From Porphyrobacter sp. TH134 (lineage in GTDB: Bacteria > Pseudomonadota > Alphaproteobacteria > Sphingomonadales > Sphingomonadaceae): DNA of 64,000 nt. The notes below the pieces were generated by a model, which was given only the letters and a program-made list of their open reading frames with translations, did no database searches and was not told the origin of the DNA. Shown piece after piece: positions 7,621 to 16,509 of the stretch; the stretch's first letter is position 1, and each line of letters begins with the position of its first letter. The stretch covers positions 53,431-117,430 of the forward strand of contig NZ_PKRO01000007.1 of the NCBI RefSeq assembly GCF_002855495.1. Direction: 5' to 3'. The translations under genes and the position numbers were made by a program.

Positions 7621-9303
7621 TTAGGCATAAAGCCCCTGCAAGAACCAGTCGGGTATGCCGCCGCGTCCGTCACCGACTATCCCCTGGCGGTAAATCCAGT
7701 AGCGCCGCCCGGCCGCATCCTCGATCCGGTAATAATCGCGCAGGCGAGCGGTAGACTTTTCGCGCCACCATTCGGGCGCGATCCGCTCCGGCCCTTCAAC
7801 CCGTGTGACCTCACGCACCTCGCCGCGCCAGCGGAAGCGCTGGGGGACGCCGTCGGGCGAGGCATAAAGCACTGCAATCGGCTCCGCCCGGTCGAGCAAC
7901 TTCAAGGGACGGGTGTGGAACGCGAAGGGCTCCTGCAAGGCTGGCACCGGATCAAGCGGCGGCTGCCAGCCAGCAGCGCGTTCCGGGATATGACTGGCGC
8001 GCGGCACCGGACGCGTGACGGCCTTCGCACCCAGGCGCACAGTCAGCCGGTCGATGCAGGCGGCCAATGCAGTGCCGTGGTCCTCGGCTGCGGCATCAAG
8101 ATCGGTCTGCGAGAGGCCGAGCGGCTCACTCCAGCTGGCGCGCAGCTGCATCATCTCGATCCCGAACCCGGCTTCGACATCATCGAGCCGGGCGGCGAAC
8201 AGCCGAATGATATGGCTGGCTTCGCGGGTGGCGGCGGCCAGTTCGATCCGGCGCTGCACAACCGCGCCATCAACCCGCCACAGCGCCAGTTCGAGCCGCC
8301 GTGCACCCTCGCCCCGCGCTTCGAGCGCGCGCACCATGTCAGCCGCAAGATCGGCCATCACTTGGTCGAGCGGCGCACGGTGGCGCAGCGGCTCCAGCAA
8401 CCGGCGCTGCACCATCGGCATGGGGCGGGCAATCACCGGCAGCAGCGGCTCGGGCACACGGCCCAGCAGCTGGTCAAGGCGCAGTAGCGGATTGGCCGCT
8501 GGCGAGCGGTGATTGCGGAACCGGCGGCGCAAGGCGTCGCGGGCGGCAGCTTCTTGCCCCGGATCGTCCGAGGCGCCGCTGACCCCGGCCAGCTCGCCAA
8601 GCTGCTTGATCCCCAGACGCCGGAGCACGGTCAGCACATCATCATCAAGCCTGAGCGCTGCGACCGGCAGATCCCCCAAGGCGCGCAGCGGATTATCATC
8701 GGGGGCGAGGATAGCAGCGCGGCGGCCATAATGCGCCAGCGCCCAGGCCGCCCCGGCCGTAGGTGCAAGCGCGCCGCGGGCCATAAGACCGCGCTGTGCA
8801 AAAGCAGCGACCACATCAGCCAGCAGGCGGGCCTCGCCGCCAAACAGATGAGCTGCTCCGGTGACATCGACCAGCAGGCCATCAGGCGGGTCAAGCGCGC
8901 TCCACGGCCCCCAGCGCTGCGCCCACAAGGCGAGCTTCTCCAGCGCCGCAAGATCGCCTACCGGATCGGCCGGAACAGCAGCCAGATCGGGGCACAGCGC
9001 GCGCGCATCGGCCAGCAGCATGCCCGCCCGTGCGCCAGCAGCCAACCCGGCATCATTGGCGGCGGTGATGCGCGGACCATGCGCCGTATCAGCGATCAGC
9101 GCAGTGGGCGCGGACGCTTCCGGAGCATCAGGCGCGTGCCCGCGCTGCCAGCGATCGACCGACAGTCGGGCGAGCCAGATGGACAGGATACGGCGCGGCG
9201 GCGCGTTCGATTTCGGGTTCAGGGCAGATGCGCAGGGTTCCAGTGTCATCGTAAAGCATCCATTCGCCTGGCGCATGGGCGCGGGCGCGGAACAGTTCGG
9301 CAT
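7621..9303 (-). CDS. imuB: ImuB, Y-family polymerase-like mutasome adaptor
   Basis: The open frame runs from 9303, but the likely start is the ATG at 9249 (MTLEPCAS), giving about 542 residues. The conserved ImuB beginning 'RRILSIWLARLSVDRWQRG' lacks the catalytic acid expected in active Y-family polymerases, as usual for ImuB. A palm/fingers-like region and an HhH-like 'LRRLGIKQLGELAGV' follow. The C-terminal part has 'VTRVEGPERIAPEWW' and ends 'RDYYRIEDAAGRRYWIYRQG', typical of the family. ImuB is thought to link ImuA and DnaE2 to the beta clamp. Its 5' end overlaps the imuA 3' end by about 120 nt in another frame. Confidence 0.94.
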   Translation of the reverse strand: MPNCSAPAPMRQANGCFTMTLEPCASALNPKSNAPPRRILSIWLARLSVDRWQRGHAPDAPEASAPTALIADTAHGPRITAANDAGLAAGARAGMLLADARALCPDLAAVPADPVGDLAALEKLALWAQRWGPWSALDPPDGLLVDVTGAAHLFGGEARLLADVVAAFAQRGLMARGALAPTAGAAWALAHYGRRAAILAPDDNPLRALGDLPVAALRLDDDVLTVLRRLGIKQLGELAGVSGASDDPGQEAAARDALRRRFRNHRSPAANPLLRLDQLLGRVPEPLLPVIARPMPMVQRRLLEPLRHRAPLDQVMADLAADMVRALEARGEGARRLELALWRVDGAVVQRRIELAAATREASHIIRLFAARLDDVEAGFGIEMMQLRASWSEPLGLSQTDLDAAAEDHGTALAACIDRLTVRLGAKAVTRPVPRASHIPERAAGWQPPLDPVPALQEPFAFHTRPLKLLDRAEPIAVLYASPDGVPQRFRWRGEVREVTRVEGPERIAPEWWREKSTARLRDYYRIEDAAGRRYWIYRQGIVGDGRGGIPDWFLQGLYA

Positions 9304-9919
9304 GCCAGCTGGCTGTGCCGGGGGCGGCCGGATTCCAGCGCGGCAAGAGCGAGGGTGCGGCGCGCACCTGCCAGCGCATCCGCGCCGAGGACAAATCTGG
9401 CGCAGCGTCGAGCCGCACCAGCCATAATCGCACCCCGTGGCGTTCGGCCGTCAGGCTGAGCCGGCGCGAGGCGGTAAAGCTGAGTGCGCGGGGATTGCCT
9501 GCGATCTCGCCAATCACACAGGCCAGATCGCGGCACTTGAGCCCCTCCTCCAGCGCGAACAGCGCGTCCTCGGGCGTGGCAGCGGCAACGTGAATCAGGC
9601 GGTGGCGAAGATCGGGCGGCAAGCCTGCCACGCAGGGCCGCCCGCCCAGCTGCATGGCCTTGCGGTCCTGTACCCACAGCACCTGGCGAGTGTCTCCGGC
9701 TGCAGCCGCATCCGCACCCTGATCCGCCGATTGCAGCGCATCGCGCACCAATGCCAGAGCCAGTCCCGCCCCGCTCGCCTCAGCGGCAGACGCGAAAATC
9801 TCGGAATGGAACGGCTGCCCAGTAAGGCCGGGCCGCCAGCGCTGTTCAGCCGGTGAGCGCGGCAAAACCCGGGCGGGCGATGGTTTGAACGAGGGGGAAG
9901 GCATAACAGAACGACTCAT
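9128..9919 (-). CDS. imuA: ImuA, RecA/SulA-like mutasome protein
   Basis: 263 residues. Start ATG at 9919; ATG at 9904 is an alternative. It has the RecA-like/SulA-like fold region with 'HSEIFASAAEASGAGLALAL', 'VLWVQDRKAMQLGGRP' and 'DLACVIGEIAG'. It is first in the imuA-imuB pair and overlaps imuB. ImuA is known to be required for DnaE2-dependent damage mutagenesis. A perfect LexA box begins 2 nt upstream of the ATG, so either the mRNA leader is very short or the later ATG is used; no strong Shine-Dalgarno sequence precedes either. Confidence 0.9.
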   Translation of the reverse strand: MSRSVMPSPSFKPSPARVLPRSPAEQRWRPGLTGQPFHSEIFASAAEASGAGLALALVRDALQSADQGADAAAAGDTRQVLWVQDRKAMQLGGRPCVAGLPPDLRHRLIHVAAATPEDALFALEEGLKCRDLACVIGEIAGNPRALSFTASRRLSLTAERHGVRLWLVRLDAAPDLSSARMRWQVRAAPSLLPRWNPAAPGTASWHAELFRARAHAPGEWMLYDDTGTLRICPEPEIERAAAPYPVHLARPTVGRSLAARARA

Positions 9920-9921
9920 AT

Positions 9922-9936
9922 GTTCGCATTATGTTC
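9922..9936. promoter_or_regulatory. LexA (SOS) box at imuA
   Basis: GTTCGCATTATGTTC is an exact GTTC-N7-GTTC operator directly upstream of imuA. It overlaps the expected RNA polymerase or ribosome contact zone, consistent with tight LexA repression. Confidence 0.85.
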
Positions 9937-9962
9937 CAACATTCCTTTTCTGGCAATGCAAA

Positions 9963-9994
9963 GGGCGCGGGAAGCGATATTGCTTCCCGCGCCC
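9963..9994 (-). terminator. Strong hairpin after the amino-acid permease gene
   Basis: Perfect 13-bp inverted repeat GGGCGCGGGAAGC / GCTTCCCGCGCCC with a 6-nt loop, 25 nt past the permease stop on the minus strand. It is followed on that strand by TTTGC rather than a long U tract. Likely a terminator that insulates imuA from the permease. Confidence 0.6.
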
Positions 9995-10019
9995 TCCAAA
10001 GCGCCCTCATCAAGGCTGG

Positions 10020-11600
10020 TCAGTCGCCAGCCACCGGCCCCGGAAACTCGCCCATGTCGGGCGCATCATCCTGCCAATCGCCATGCTGGAGGTTGGAGTT
10101 GCGGATGCCGTAGATGAAATACAGCGCCACGCCGCCAATCATGTACCACATGAAGAACTTGAGAACGTCCCAAGGCACCGTGGTGATCAGGTAGAGGCAC
10201 GACAGGATCCCAAGCACCGGCAGCACCGGATAGAGCGGCACCTTGAACCCGCGCGGCAGATCAGGCGCGGCACGGCGCAGATAGATCACCGACAAGCACA
10301 CGATCGCAAAGGCCGCGAGCGTGCCGACCGAGGTCATGTCGCCCAGCACGTTGATATCGAAGAAGCCCGCCGCAACCGCGGTGACAACCCCGACGACGAT
10401 GGTGTTGAGCGCCGGGGTCTGGAAGCGCGGGTTCACCCGGCTGAACACCTTGGGCAACAACCCGTCGCGGGCCATGGTGTAGAAAATGCGCGTCTGCGCA
10501 TACATCAGCACCAGCACCACAGACGTCAGACCAATGATCGCACCGATCTTGATGATCTTGGCCAGCCAGCCCCATTGCGCGCCGAAATTGTCGACCACCA
10601 CCGCGACCGGATCGGGCACGTTCAGGGTATTGTAGGGCACCAGCAGCGTCATGATGGCAGCCACCAGCATGTAGATCACCGTGCACACCACCAGGCTGCC
10701 GATAATGCCGAAGGGCATATCTTTGGCCGGGTTCTTGGCCTCCTGGCCAGCAGTCGAGACCGCTTCAAACCCGATATAGGCAAAGAACACGATCGAGGCT
10801 GCACGCATGATCCCGTCGACCCCGAACTCGCCCGGGCCGGTGTTTTCAGGGATGAACGGCACCCAATTGGTTGCCACGAGATCGGGGAGGTTGCCCAGCA
10901 CGATCGCGCCGCCGACCAGAATGAACGCGGCAAGCACGCTGACCTTGATGGCGACGATCACGTTGTTGACCTTGGCCGATTCCGACACGCCCACCACCAG
11001 CAATCCGGCCAGGGCCATGCAAATGAGAAAGGCTGGCAGGTTGAAGATCGTCGTCACCGTCTGGCCATCGACCACCACCGGCACGCCATCACGCATCAGC
11101 GTGTAACCGGCAGGGCCAGTAAATTGCGGCGGGATTTGCAGTCCGAAATCGGCGAGCAGGCTGACGACATAGCCGCCCCACCCCACGGCCACCACGGACG
11201 CGGCCAGACCATATTCGAGCAGCAGCAACGCACCCATGATCCACGCTACAAATTCACCGAGCGTGGTATAGCCATAGGTGTATGCCGATCCCGACACCGG
11301 CAGGGTCGAGGAAAGCTCGGCATAACATAGGCCTGCAAAGGCACAGACGATACCGGCCACCACAAAGCTCAGCAGCACGGCAGGCCCGGCATGGAGCGCG
11401 GCCGCGCTGCCGGTACGGACGAAAATCCCCGCCCCGATGATGCAGCCCACGCCCAGCAGCAGCAGGTTCCACTTGCCAAGTGAACGCTTCAGCTCGCTGG
11501 TCTGGGTTTCATGCTGGACCTGCGCAATCGATTTGCGCGCGAACATCTGCCCGATGATGGATTTCTTGGGTTTGCTTGCCATTACAATTTTCCCCTGCAC
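10020..11600 (-). CDS. APC-superfamily amino acid permease (cationic amino acid transporter type)
   Basis: 526 residues as an open frame; the ATG at 11582 (MASKPKKS) is the more likely start. About 12 membrane segments. The first unwound helix motif 'GCIIGAGIFVRTG' and the conserved 'FFAYIGFEAVSTAGQEAKNPAKDMP' segment are typical of the CAT/YfnA branch of the APC family. It probably imports an amino acid by proton symport; the substrate cannot be read from sequence. It stands alone, divergent from panB (172 nt between them) and upstream of imuA on the same strand, but separated from imuA by a strong hairpin. Confidence 0.88.
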   Translation of the reverse strand: MQGKIVMASKPKKSIIGQMFARKSIAQVQHETQTSELKRSLGKWNLLLLGVGCIIGAGIFVRTGSAAALHAGPAVLLSFVVAGIVCAFAGLCYAELSSTLPVSGSAYTYGYTTLGEFVAWIMGALLLLEYGLAASVVAVGWGGYVVSLLADFGLQIPPQFTGPAGYTLMRDGVPVVVDGQTVTTIFNLPAFLICMALAGLLVVGVSESAKVNNVIVAIKVSVLAAFILVGGAIVLGNLPDLVATNWVPFIPENTGPGEFGVDGIMRAASIVFFAYIGFEAVSTAGQEAKNPAKDMPFGIIGSLVVCTVIYMLVAAIMTLLVPYNTLNVPDPVAVVVDNFGAQWGWLAKIIKIGAIIGLTSVVLVLMYAQTRIFYTMARDGLLPKVFSRVNPRFQTPALNTIVVGVVTAVAAGFFDINVLGDMTSVGTLAAFAIVCLSVIYLRRAAPDLPRGFKVPLYPVLPVLGILSCLYLITTVPWDVLKFFMWYMIGGVALYFIYGIRNSNLQHGDWQDDAPDMGEFPGPVAGD

Positions 11601-11772
11601 GCCTGCGCGGCGCGCGGCTTGATCCTGTCAAGAAACATCTGGATTAGGTCTCCCACTGACCGCGGCAGATCCCCCGCGCGGTCGTTAGGCCGCAACGCTA
11701 GCGCAACAGGGGCGCAACACAAGCTGAAAGCGCGCTCTTTCCCCCGCCGCACGCAGTCGCTACACGCTGTTC

Positions 11773-12645
11773 ATGTCCACGACCTTCCAACTCGACACCA
11801 GCACGAGCCGCGCCAACCCTACCCCGGCGCCGATGCGGCGCTTGACCGTGCCAGCGATCCGCGCCCGTAAACAGGACGGCGTGACAGCGCAGCCGCTGGT
11901 CATGCTGACCGCGTATACCGCCCGGCAGGCGCAATTGCTCGATGCGCATTGCGACCTGTTGCTGGTGGGGGATTCGCTGGGACAGGTGATCTATGGCCTG
12001 CCCTCGACCGTGCCGGTGACGCTGGAGATGATGGCGAACCACGGGGCGGCGGTGGTGCGCGGCAGCTATCATTCGGTGGTTGTGGTGGACATGCCGTTTG
12101 GCGCTTACGAAGCCTCACCGCAGCAAGCCTTCGAGAGTGCGGCATTTCTGCTGAAGCAGACCGGGGCCGCTGCCGTGAAGTTGGAAGGCGGCGCGGCGAT
12201 GGCGGAGACGGTGGGTTTTCTCAACCAGCGCGGCATTCCGGTGATGGGCCACGTCGGTCTGACGCCGCAGGCTGTCAATGTGCTGGGCGGCTATGGCGCG
12301 CGCGGCCGTTCGGATGCCGAGGCAGAAAAGATCGTTGCGGATGCCAAGGCGCTGGATCAGGCCGGGGCCTTTGCCATCGTAATCGAAGGCGTGGTCGAAC
12401 CGATTGCGATTGCGGCCACACAGGCAGTCAGTTGCCCCACCATCGGCATTGGCGCCTCGGCCCTGTGCGACGGTCAGGTGCTGGTGACCGAAGATATGCT
12501 CGGCATGTTCGAACGTGTTCCGCGGTTTGTGAAGCGGTACGAGGATATTGCCGGGGTGATCGATCGCACAGTCGCCCGCTATGCCGATGATGTGCGCACC
12601 CGCGCGTTTCCGACCAGCGATCAGACCTATCAGCCCAAAGCCTGA
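11773..12645 (+). CDS. panB: 3-methyl-2-oxobutanoate hydroxymethyltransferase
   Basis: 290 residues. First step of pantothenate synthesis: hydroxymethyl transfer from methylene-tetrahydrofolate to ketoisovalerate. TIM-barrel motifs are complete: '[14 protein letters not shown]' (44-57), Mg2+ ligands in 'VGDSLG' (D67) and 'VVDMPFG' (D106), 'KLEGG' (136-140) and '[13 protein letters not shown]'. The N-terminus carries about 20 extra residues before MRRLTVPAI (ATG at 11833), so the start could be later. The 3' end overlaps the convergent SBF-like gene by 16 nt. No panC neighbour is present. Confidence 0.95.
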   Translation: MSTTFQLDTSTSRANPTPAPMRRLTVPAIRARKQDGVTAQPLVMLTAYTARQAQLLDAHCDLLLVGDSLGQVIYGLPSTVPVTLEMMANHGAAVVRGSYHSVVVVDMPFGAYEASPQQAFESAAFLLKQTGAAAVKLEGGAAMAETVGFLNQRGIPVMGHVGLTPQAVNVLGGYGARGRSDAEAEKIVADAKALDQAGAFAIVIEGVVEPIAIAATQAVSCPTIGIGASALCDGQVLVTEDMLGMFERVPRFVKRYEDIAGVIDRTVARYADDVRTRAFPTSDQTYQPKA

Positions 12646-13625
12646 TGCGTTCCCTGCTTGAGCCGCATCGCTAGCGGCGCGGCCAGCACCAGCTGGGCAA
12701 GGTGGTAGAGCAGCAGCGGCGCGATCACGAACCCGGCGCTGGCAGGCGGAAACAGGATCGCTGCCAGCGGCGCGCCGATGGCGACACTTTTCTGCGATCC
12801 GGCAAACAGAAACGCGATCCGGTCAGGGCGTGGCAGGCCGAGCAGGCTGGCAGTGCCCCACGCACCGGCCAAGGCCAGCGCCAACATCGCCAGAACCAGC
12901 CCGACCAACACGGCCCAGTCAGCCGCTGCAAACATCCGCCCCAGCCCCTGCTCCACCGCGCCCGAGAACGCGACATAGACCGCAATCCCGATCACCGCGC
13001 GGTCAAGCCAGGCAATGCGTGCGCGGTGCTTGGCCACGCGGTCGATCACGCGGTCCTGCACCACCTGTCCGATCACGAAAGGCAGCACCAGAATCAGACC
13101 GATGCGAAGAATCGCCTCGCTCCCGATCCCCCCGGCCCCGCCGCCGCCCAGCACTGCAAACAGCGGCGCGCTGATCAGTACGCCCGCAATATTGATCAAT
13201 GCCGCGCCAACCACCGACAAGCCGACATTGCCCTCGGCCAGACTGGTGTAACTGGTGGCTGACTGCACGGTTGAGGGTAAACAGCCAAGATAGACAAAGC
13301 CGATCGCGACCAGCGGCGGCAGCATGGTTCCTGCAAGGCCTGCAAAGCCCACCCCGCCCAGCGCCATCACCCCGAACACGAAGAGCAAAAGGGGGCCAAA
13401 ATACCGCCAATTGGCGAGCCCGCGTGCGATTTCGCTGCGGCGGATACGCATGCCATTGACAAGAAACAGCACAAAAATGCCGATATTGGACACCATTGTC
13501 GCGGCCGCCCGCGCTTCGCCGGCAGCGGGCAGAAGAATGGCAAGGATCGTCGCAAAAACCAGCACGGCGATCATCGGATCGCTCAAGACGGCAAAACGCG
13601 GGGCACGAGTGACAGGCTGGTTCAT
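12630..13625 (-). CDS. SBF-like (bile acid:sodium symporter family) transporter
   Basis: 331 residues from the ATG at 13625 (MNQPVTRAP); the frame extends to 13655. Ten hydrophobic segments and the family pattern of SBF-like CPA proteins (YfeH-type): '[20 protein letters not shown]' near 130-150 and '[15 protein letters not shown]' near 280-295. The substrate is unknown; the family includes sodium-coupled organic anion carriers. It converges on panB with a short 3' overlap. Confidence 0.85.
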   Translation of the reverse strand: MNQPVTRAPRFAVLSDPMIAVLVFATILAILLPAAGEARAAATMVSNIGIFVLFLVNGMRIRRSEIARGLANWRYFGPLLLFVFGVMALGGVGFAGLAGTMLPPLVAIGFVYLGCLPSTVQSATSYTSLAEGNVGLSVVGAALINIAGVLISAPLFAVLGGGGAGGIGSEAILRIGLILVLPFVIGQVVQDRVIDRVAKHRARIAWLDRAVIGIAVYVAFSGAVEQGLGRMFAAADWAVLVGLVLAMLALALAGAWGTASLLGLPRPDRIAFLFAGSQKSVAIGAPLAAILFPPASAGFVIAPLLLYHLAQLVLAAPLAMRLKQGTHQALG

Positions 13626-13673
13626 GGGGCGCAGGCCCTGCCCTGCCGAGGGCATCTTGTCGAGAGCCGTGCC

Positions 13674-15158
13674 TTAATGCGCGGCCAGACTGCGCGGTCG
13701 CACTTGCGATAGCAGCGCGGCAAAGCGCTCCATTTCGGCTGGCTGGTAAAGCGCCTGTGCGGCACGCAGGCGCAGCCCCAGCAGCGCCGGATCGTGCCCC
13801 GCTCCGCGCGCTACGGCATGATCGAGAAGGATGGCGACCCGCGCCCAGTCGGCAGCGGCCGATCGCTGGGCAGCCAAGGCGATCAAAGCGCTGGCTGTCT
13901 CGGTTTCACCCACCACATGCCGTGCCAGCAGCAAGTCAGCCGCTTGGCCGTTGCCGGACCGGGAAAAGGCCCAAACGGTCTTGCGGGTCAGTGCCCAAGG
14001 CCGCCGCGCCGTGGCCGCTCGCGCATAATCGGCCAAGGCCGCTTGCGTATCGCCGGCGGCAAGCAAGGCATCGCCGGACAGGCTGGCCACGTCGGCCGAT
14101 GCCGGGAAGCGCTCGCGCAGCGCTGCGGCCTGCTGGCGCGCAGTACCGGCCTTGCCCTCGGATAAGGCACGCCGCAGGCTTGCCGTCGGCCCCGGCAAAC
14201 CGTCTTGCACGGCGAGTGGAACCGGAGCCAAGGACACACCCCCATAGGCCCGCGCCAACAATGGCGCCGCAGCAGCCCGGTCGCCCAGCCGCTCGTATGC
14301 GCGGGCGACCAGCATCGCCAGATAGGGAGAAGCTTCGGGCAAAGCTGCTTGCGCGCCGAAGCGCTCGACCAGTTCAGCTGCACGCCCACCTGCCAGCATC
14401 GCCTTGGCAAGCAGATCGCGTACGCGGCTGTTGGCAGGCTGGCGTGCTGCCAGCCGTTCAAGCGTGAAAGCTGCGCTATCCGCATTGCCCTGTTCCAGGC
14501 TGATGATCGCATCGAGCATCATGGCGGCCGGCACCCCCTGCTCAGCCATCGCGCTGGCGGTGAGCAAGCTGCGGGCCAGTGCAAGTTCTCCGCCCCGCGC
14601 TGCCAGCACCGCCTGAAGATAGGGGACGCGCGGATCATCGGGCGCAGCGCGCGCAAGTTCGCGCACCATTGCCAGCATCGCCGTGGCCTGACCACTGTCG
14701 CCAAGGGTCGCGGCATATTCGGCAAGGATGTCGGGATTGTCACCATCCGCTTTGCGCGCTGCTGCAAACCACACCAGCGCATCGGCTGCACCATGGGCAT
14801 CGCGCACCATGATGGCACGCAGCAACAGCGCGGGTGCATAAGCTGGGCCAAGCGCCAGCGCCCGATCGGCCGCCGCAACAGCGGCCAGATGCTCACCCCC
14901 GCGCAGCCGCAAGCGGGCGATTGCCAACCACAGTTCGGGACTTTCAGGCCCCTTGCGGCGGGCGTCGTCCAGCAGCCGGGCGGCATCGTTCAGGCGGCCC
15001 TCACCCATCGCCGCATTGGCATCGGCCAGCAGCCGGAGATGGGCTTGACTGTCCGGACCACCGTCAGCGCCGCCGCTGTCCGGCGCGTTGCCACTGCAAC
15101 CTGTCAGCGCGAGCAGCAGTGCGCCCAGTGCCGCTGCAACGTCACGTTTGCAGGTCAT
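13674..15158 (-). CDS. TPR lipoprotein of the PEP-CTERM/XrtA regulatory operon (PrsT-like)
   Basis: 494 residues from the ATG at 15158, which overlaps the prsR end by 17 nt. The N-terminus is a lipoprotein signal with lipobox LTGC and then 'SGNAPDSGG'. The rest is helical with at least six TPR-like units, such as 'AARLLDDARRKGPESPELWLAIARL' and 'AVAAADRALALGPAYAPALL'. Position after prsK-prsR matches the TPR lipoprotein gene prsT of exosortase loci, but those proteins are about 900 residues, so this is a short version or a different TPR protein. Probably a scaffold for exopolysaccharide or PEP-CTERM protein export. Confidence 0.75.
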   Translation of the reverse strand: MTCKRDVAAALGALLLALTGCSGNAPDSGGADGGPDSQAHLRLLADANAAMGEGRLNDAARLLDDARRKGPESPELWLAIARLRLRGGEHLAAVAAADRALALGPAYAPALLLRAIMVRDAHGAADALVWFAAARKADGDNPDILAEYAATLGDSGQATAMLAMVRELARAAPDDPRVPYLQAVLAARGGELALARSLLTASAMAEQGVPAAMMLDAIISLEQGNADSAAFTLERLAARQPANSRVRDLLAKAMLAGGRAAELVERFGAQAALPEASPYLAMLVARAYERLGDRAAAAPLLARAYGGVSLAPVPLAVQDGLPGPTASLRRALSEGKAGTARQQAAALRERFPASADVASLSGDALLAAGDTQAALADYARAATARRPWALTRKTVWAFSRSGNGQAADLLLARHVVGETETASALIALAAQRSAAADWARVAILLDHAVARGAGHDPALLGLRLRAAQALYQPAEMERFAALLSQVRPRSLAAH

Positions 15159-16509
15159 ATTGCTTGAGCAGGTCATACAGCGTCGGACGGCTGATCCCCA
15201 GCAACTTGGCGGTACTGGAAATATTGCCTTCACTGCGCGACAAGGCATGGCGGATAACGCGGCGATCAGCGGCTTCGCGCGCGGCCTTCAAGTTCAGCAC
15301 ATCGGCATCTTCGGCCTTGCCTGCGCCGAGATCGAGATCGTCCGCAGTGACCAACTTGCCATCCGCCATGATGACGGCGCGTTTGATCCGGTTTTCCAGC
15401 TCGCGCACATTACCCGGCCATTCATGCGCATCAATCGCCGCAAGCGCATCGGGAGCAAACCCGGTGACGCTCGGATTCATTTCGGCGGCGAAACGCTTGA
15501 GGAAAGCTTTGGCCAACAGAACCGGATCGCCGTGGCGTTCAGCCAGGCCGGGGATCCGGATGACGATTTCAGCGAGCCGGTAGAACAGATCCTCGCGGAA
15601 ACTGCCCTGCTGGATCATCGTTTCGAGGTCCTGGTGGGTGGCGCAGACAATCCGGGTGTTGACCGCAATCGCCCGCCGGCCGCCGATGCGTTCGATGGTC
15701 CGTTCCTGCAAAAAGCGCAGCAACTTGACCTGAAGTGGCAGCGGGATGTCGCCTACCTCATCAAGGAACAGCGTGCCGCCATGGGCGCTTTCGATCTTGC
15801 CCTCGGTGGTCTTGACCGCCCCTGTGAAGGCGCCTTTCTCGTGCCCGAACAGCTCGCTTTCGAGCAACGTCTCGGGGATCGCTGCGCAATTGATCGCCAC
15901 AAAGGGTCCATCAGCCCGGTCGCTGGAATCATGCAGCCCCTTGGCGAGCAGTTCCTTTCCGGTTCCGCTCGCGCCGAGCAGCATCACCGACACGCTGGTT
16001 TTGGCAACGCGTTCGATAGTCCGCGCGACCTTGACCATCTCCGGCGCGCCGGTGATGAGGCGGCCCAGTACGGTCTTGTCAGCGCTGCTGGAGGCCACAA
16101 GGCGGCGGTTTTCCTCCTCGATGGTGCGCAGGTTGAAAGCCCGGCGCACGATCAGGCCCAGCGCATCAATATCGATCGGCTTCTGATAGAAATCATACGC
16201 TCCGCGCGCGATCGCTGTCAGCGCGCTTTCCCGCGCACCGTGTCCGCTGGCGACGATCACCTTGGTGCCGGGCTTCAGCGCCATGATGGCATCAAGCACG
16301 GCAAACCCTTCGCTGGTGCCATCAGGATCGGGCGGCAACCCGAGATCGAGCGTCACCACGCCCGGCATTTCTGACCGCAGCGCCGCAATCGCGCTGTCGC
16401 GGTCACCGGCAATGACCACTTCAAAATCGTCATAGGCCCATTTCAGCTGGGCTTGCAGGCCTGGGTCATCCTCGATCACCAACAGCACGGGTTTCTTGTC
16501 AGCCATCAT
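15142..16509 (-). CDS. prsR: PEP-CTERM-box sigma-54 response regulator PrsR
   Basis: 455 residues. Receiver domain (1-125) with phospho-acceptor D55 in 'TLDLGLP'. AAA+ sigma-54 activation domain with Walker A 'GASGTGKE' (about 174) and an intact GAFTGA loop (about 223-228). Fis-type helix-turn-helix at the end ('[18 protein letters not shown]'). Full-length similarity to the XrtA/PEP-CTERM-associated regulator. The ATG at 16509 overlaps the prsK stop (ATGA); an ATG at 16506 has the better-spaced AAAGG. It should activate sigma-54 promoters of PEP-CTERM and EPS genes when phosphorylated by PrsK. Confidence 0.94.
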   Translation of the reverse strand: MMADKKPVLLVIEDDPGLQAQLKWAYDDFEVVIAGDRDSAIAALRSEMPGVVTLDLGLPPDPDGTSEGFAVLDAIMALKPGTKVIVASGHGARESALTAIARGAYDFYQKPIDIDALGLIVRRAFNLRTIEEENRRLVASSSADKTVLGRLITGAPEMVKVARTIERVAKTSVSVMLLGASGTGKELLAKGLHDSSDRADGPFVAINCAAIPETLLESELFGHEKGAFTGAVKTTEGKIESAHGGTLFLDEVGDIPLPLQVKLLRFLQERTIERIGGRRAIAVNTRIVCATHQDLETMIQQGSFREDLFYRLAEIVIRIPGLAERHGDPVLLAKAFLKRFAAEMNPSVTGFAPDALAAIDAHEWPGNVRELENRIKRAVIMADGKLVTADDLDLGAGKAEDADVLNLKAAREAADRRVIRHALSRSEGNISSTAKLLGISRPTLYDLLKQYDLQT

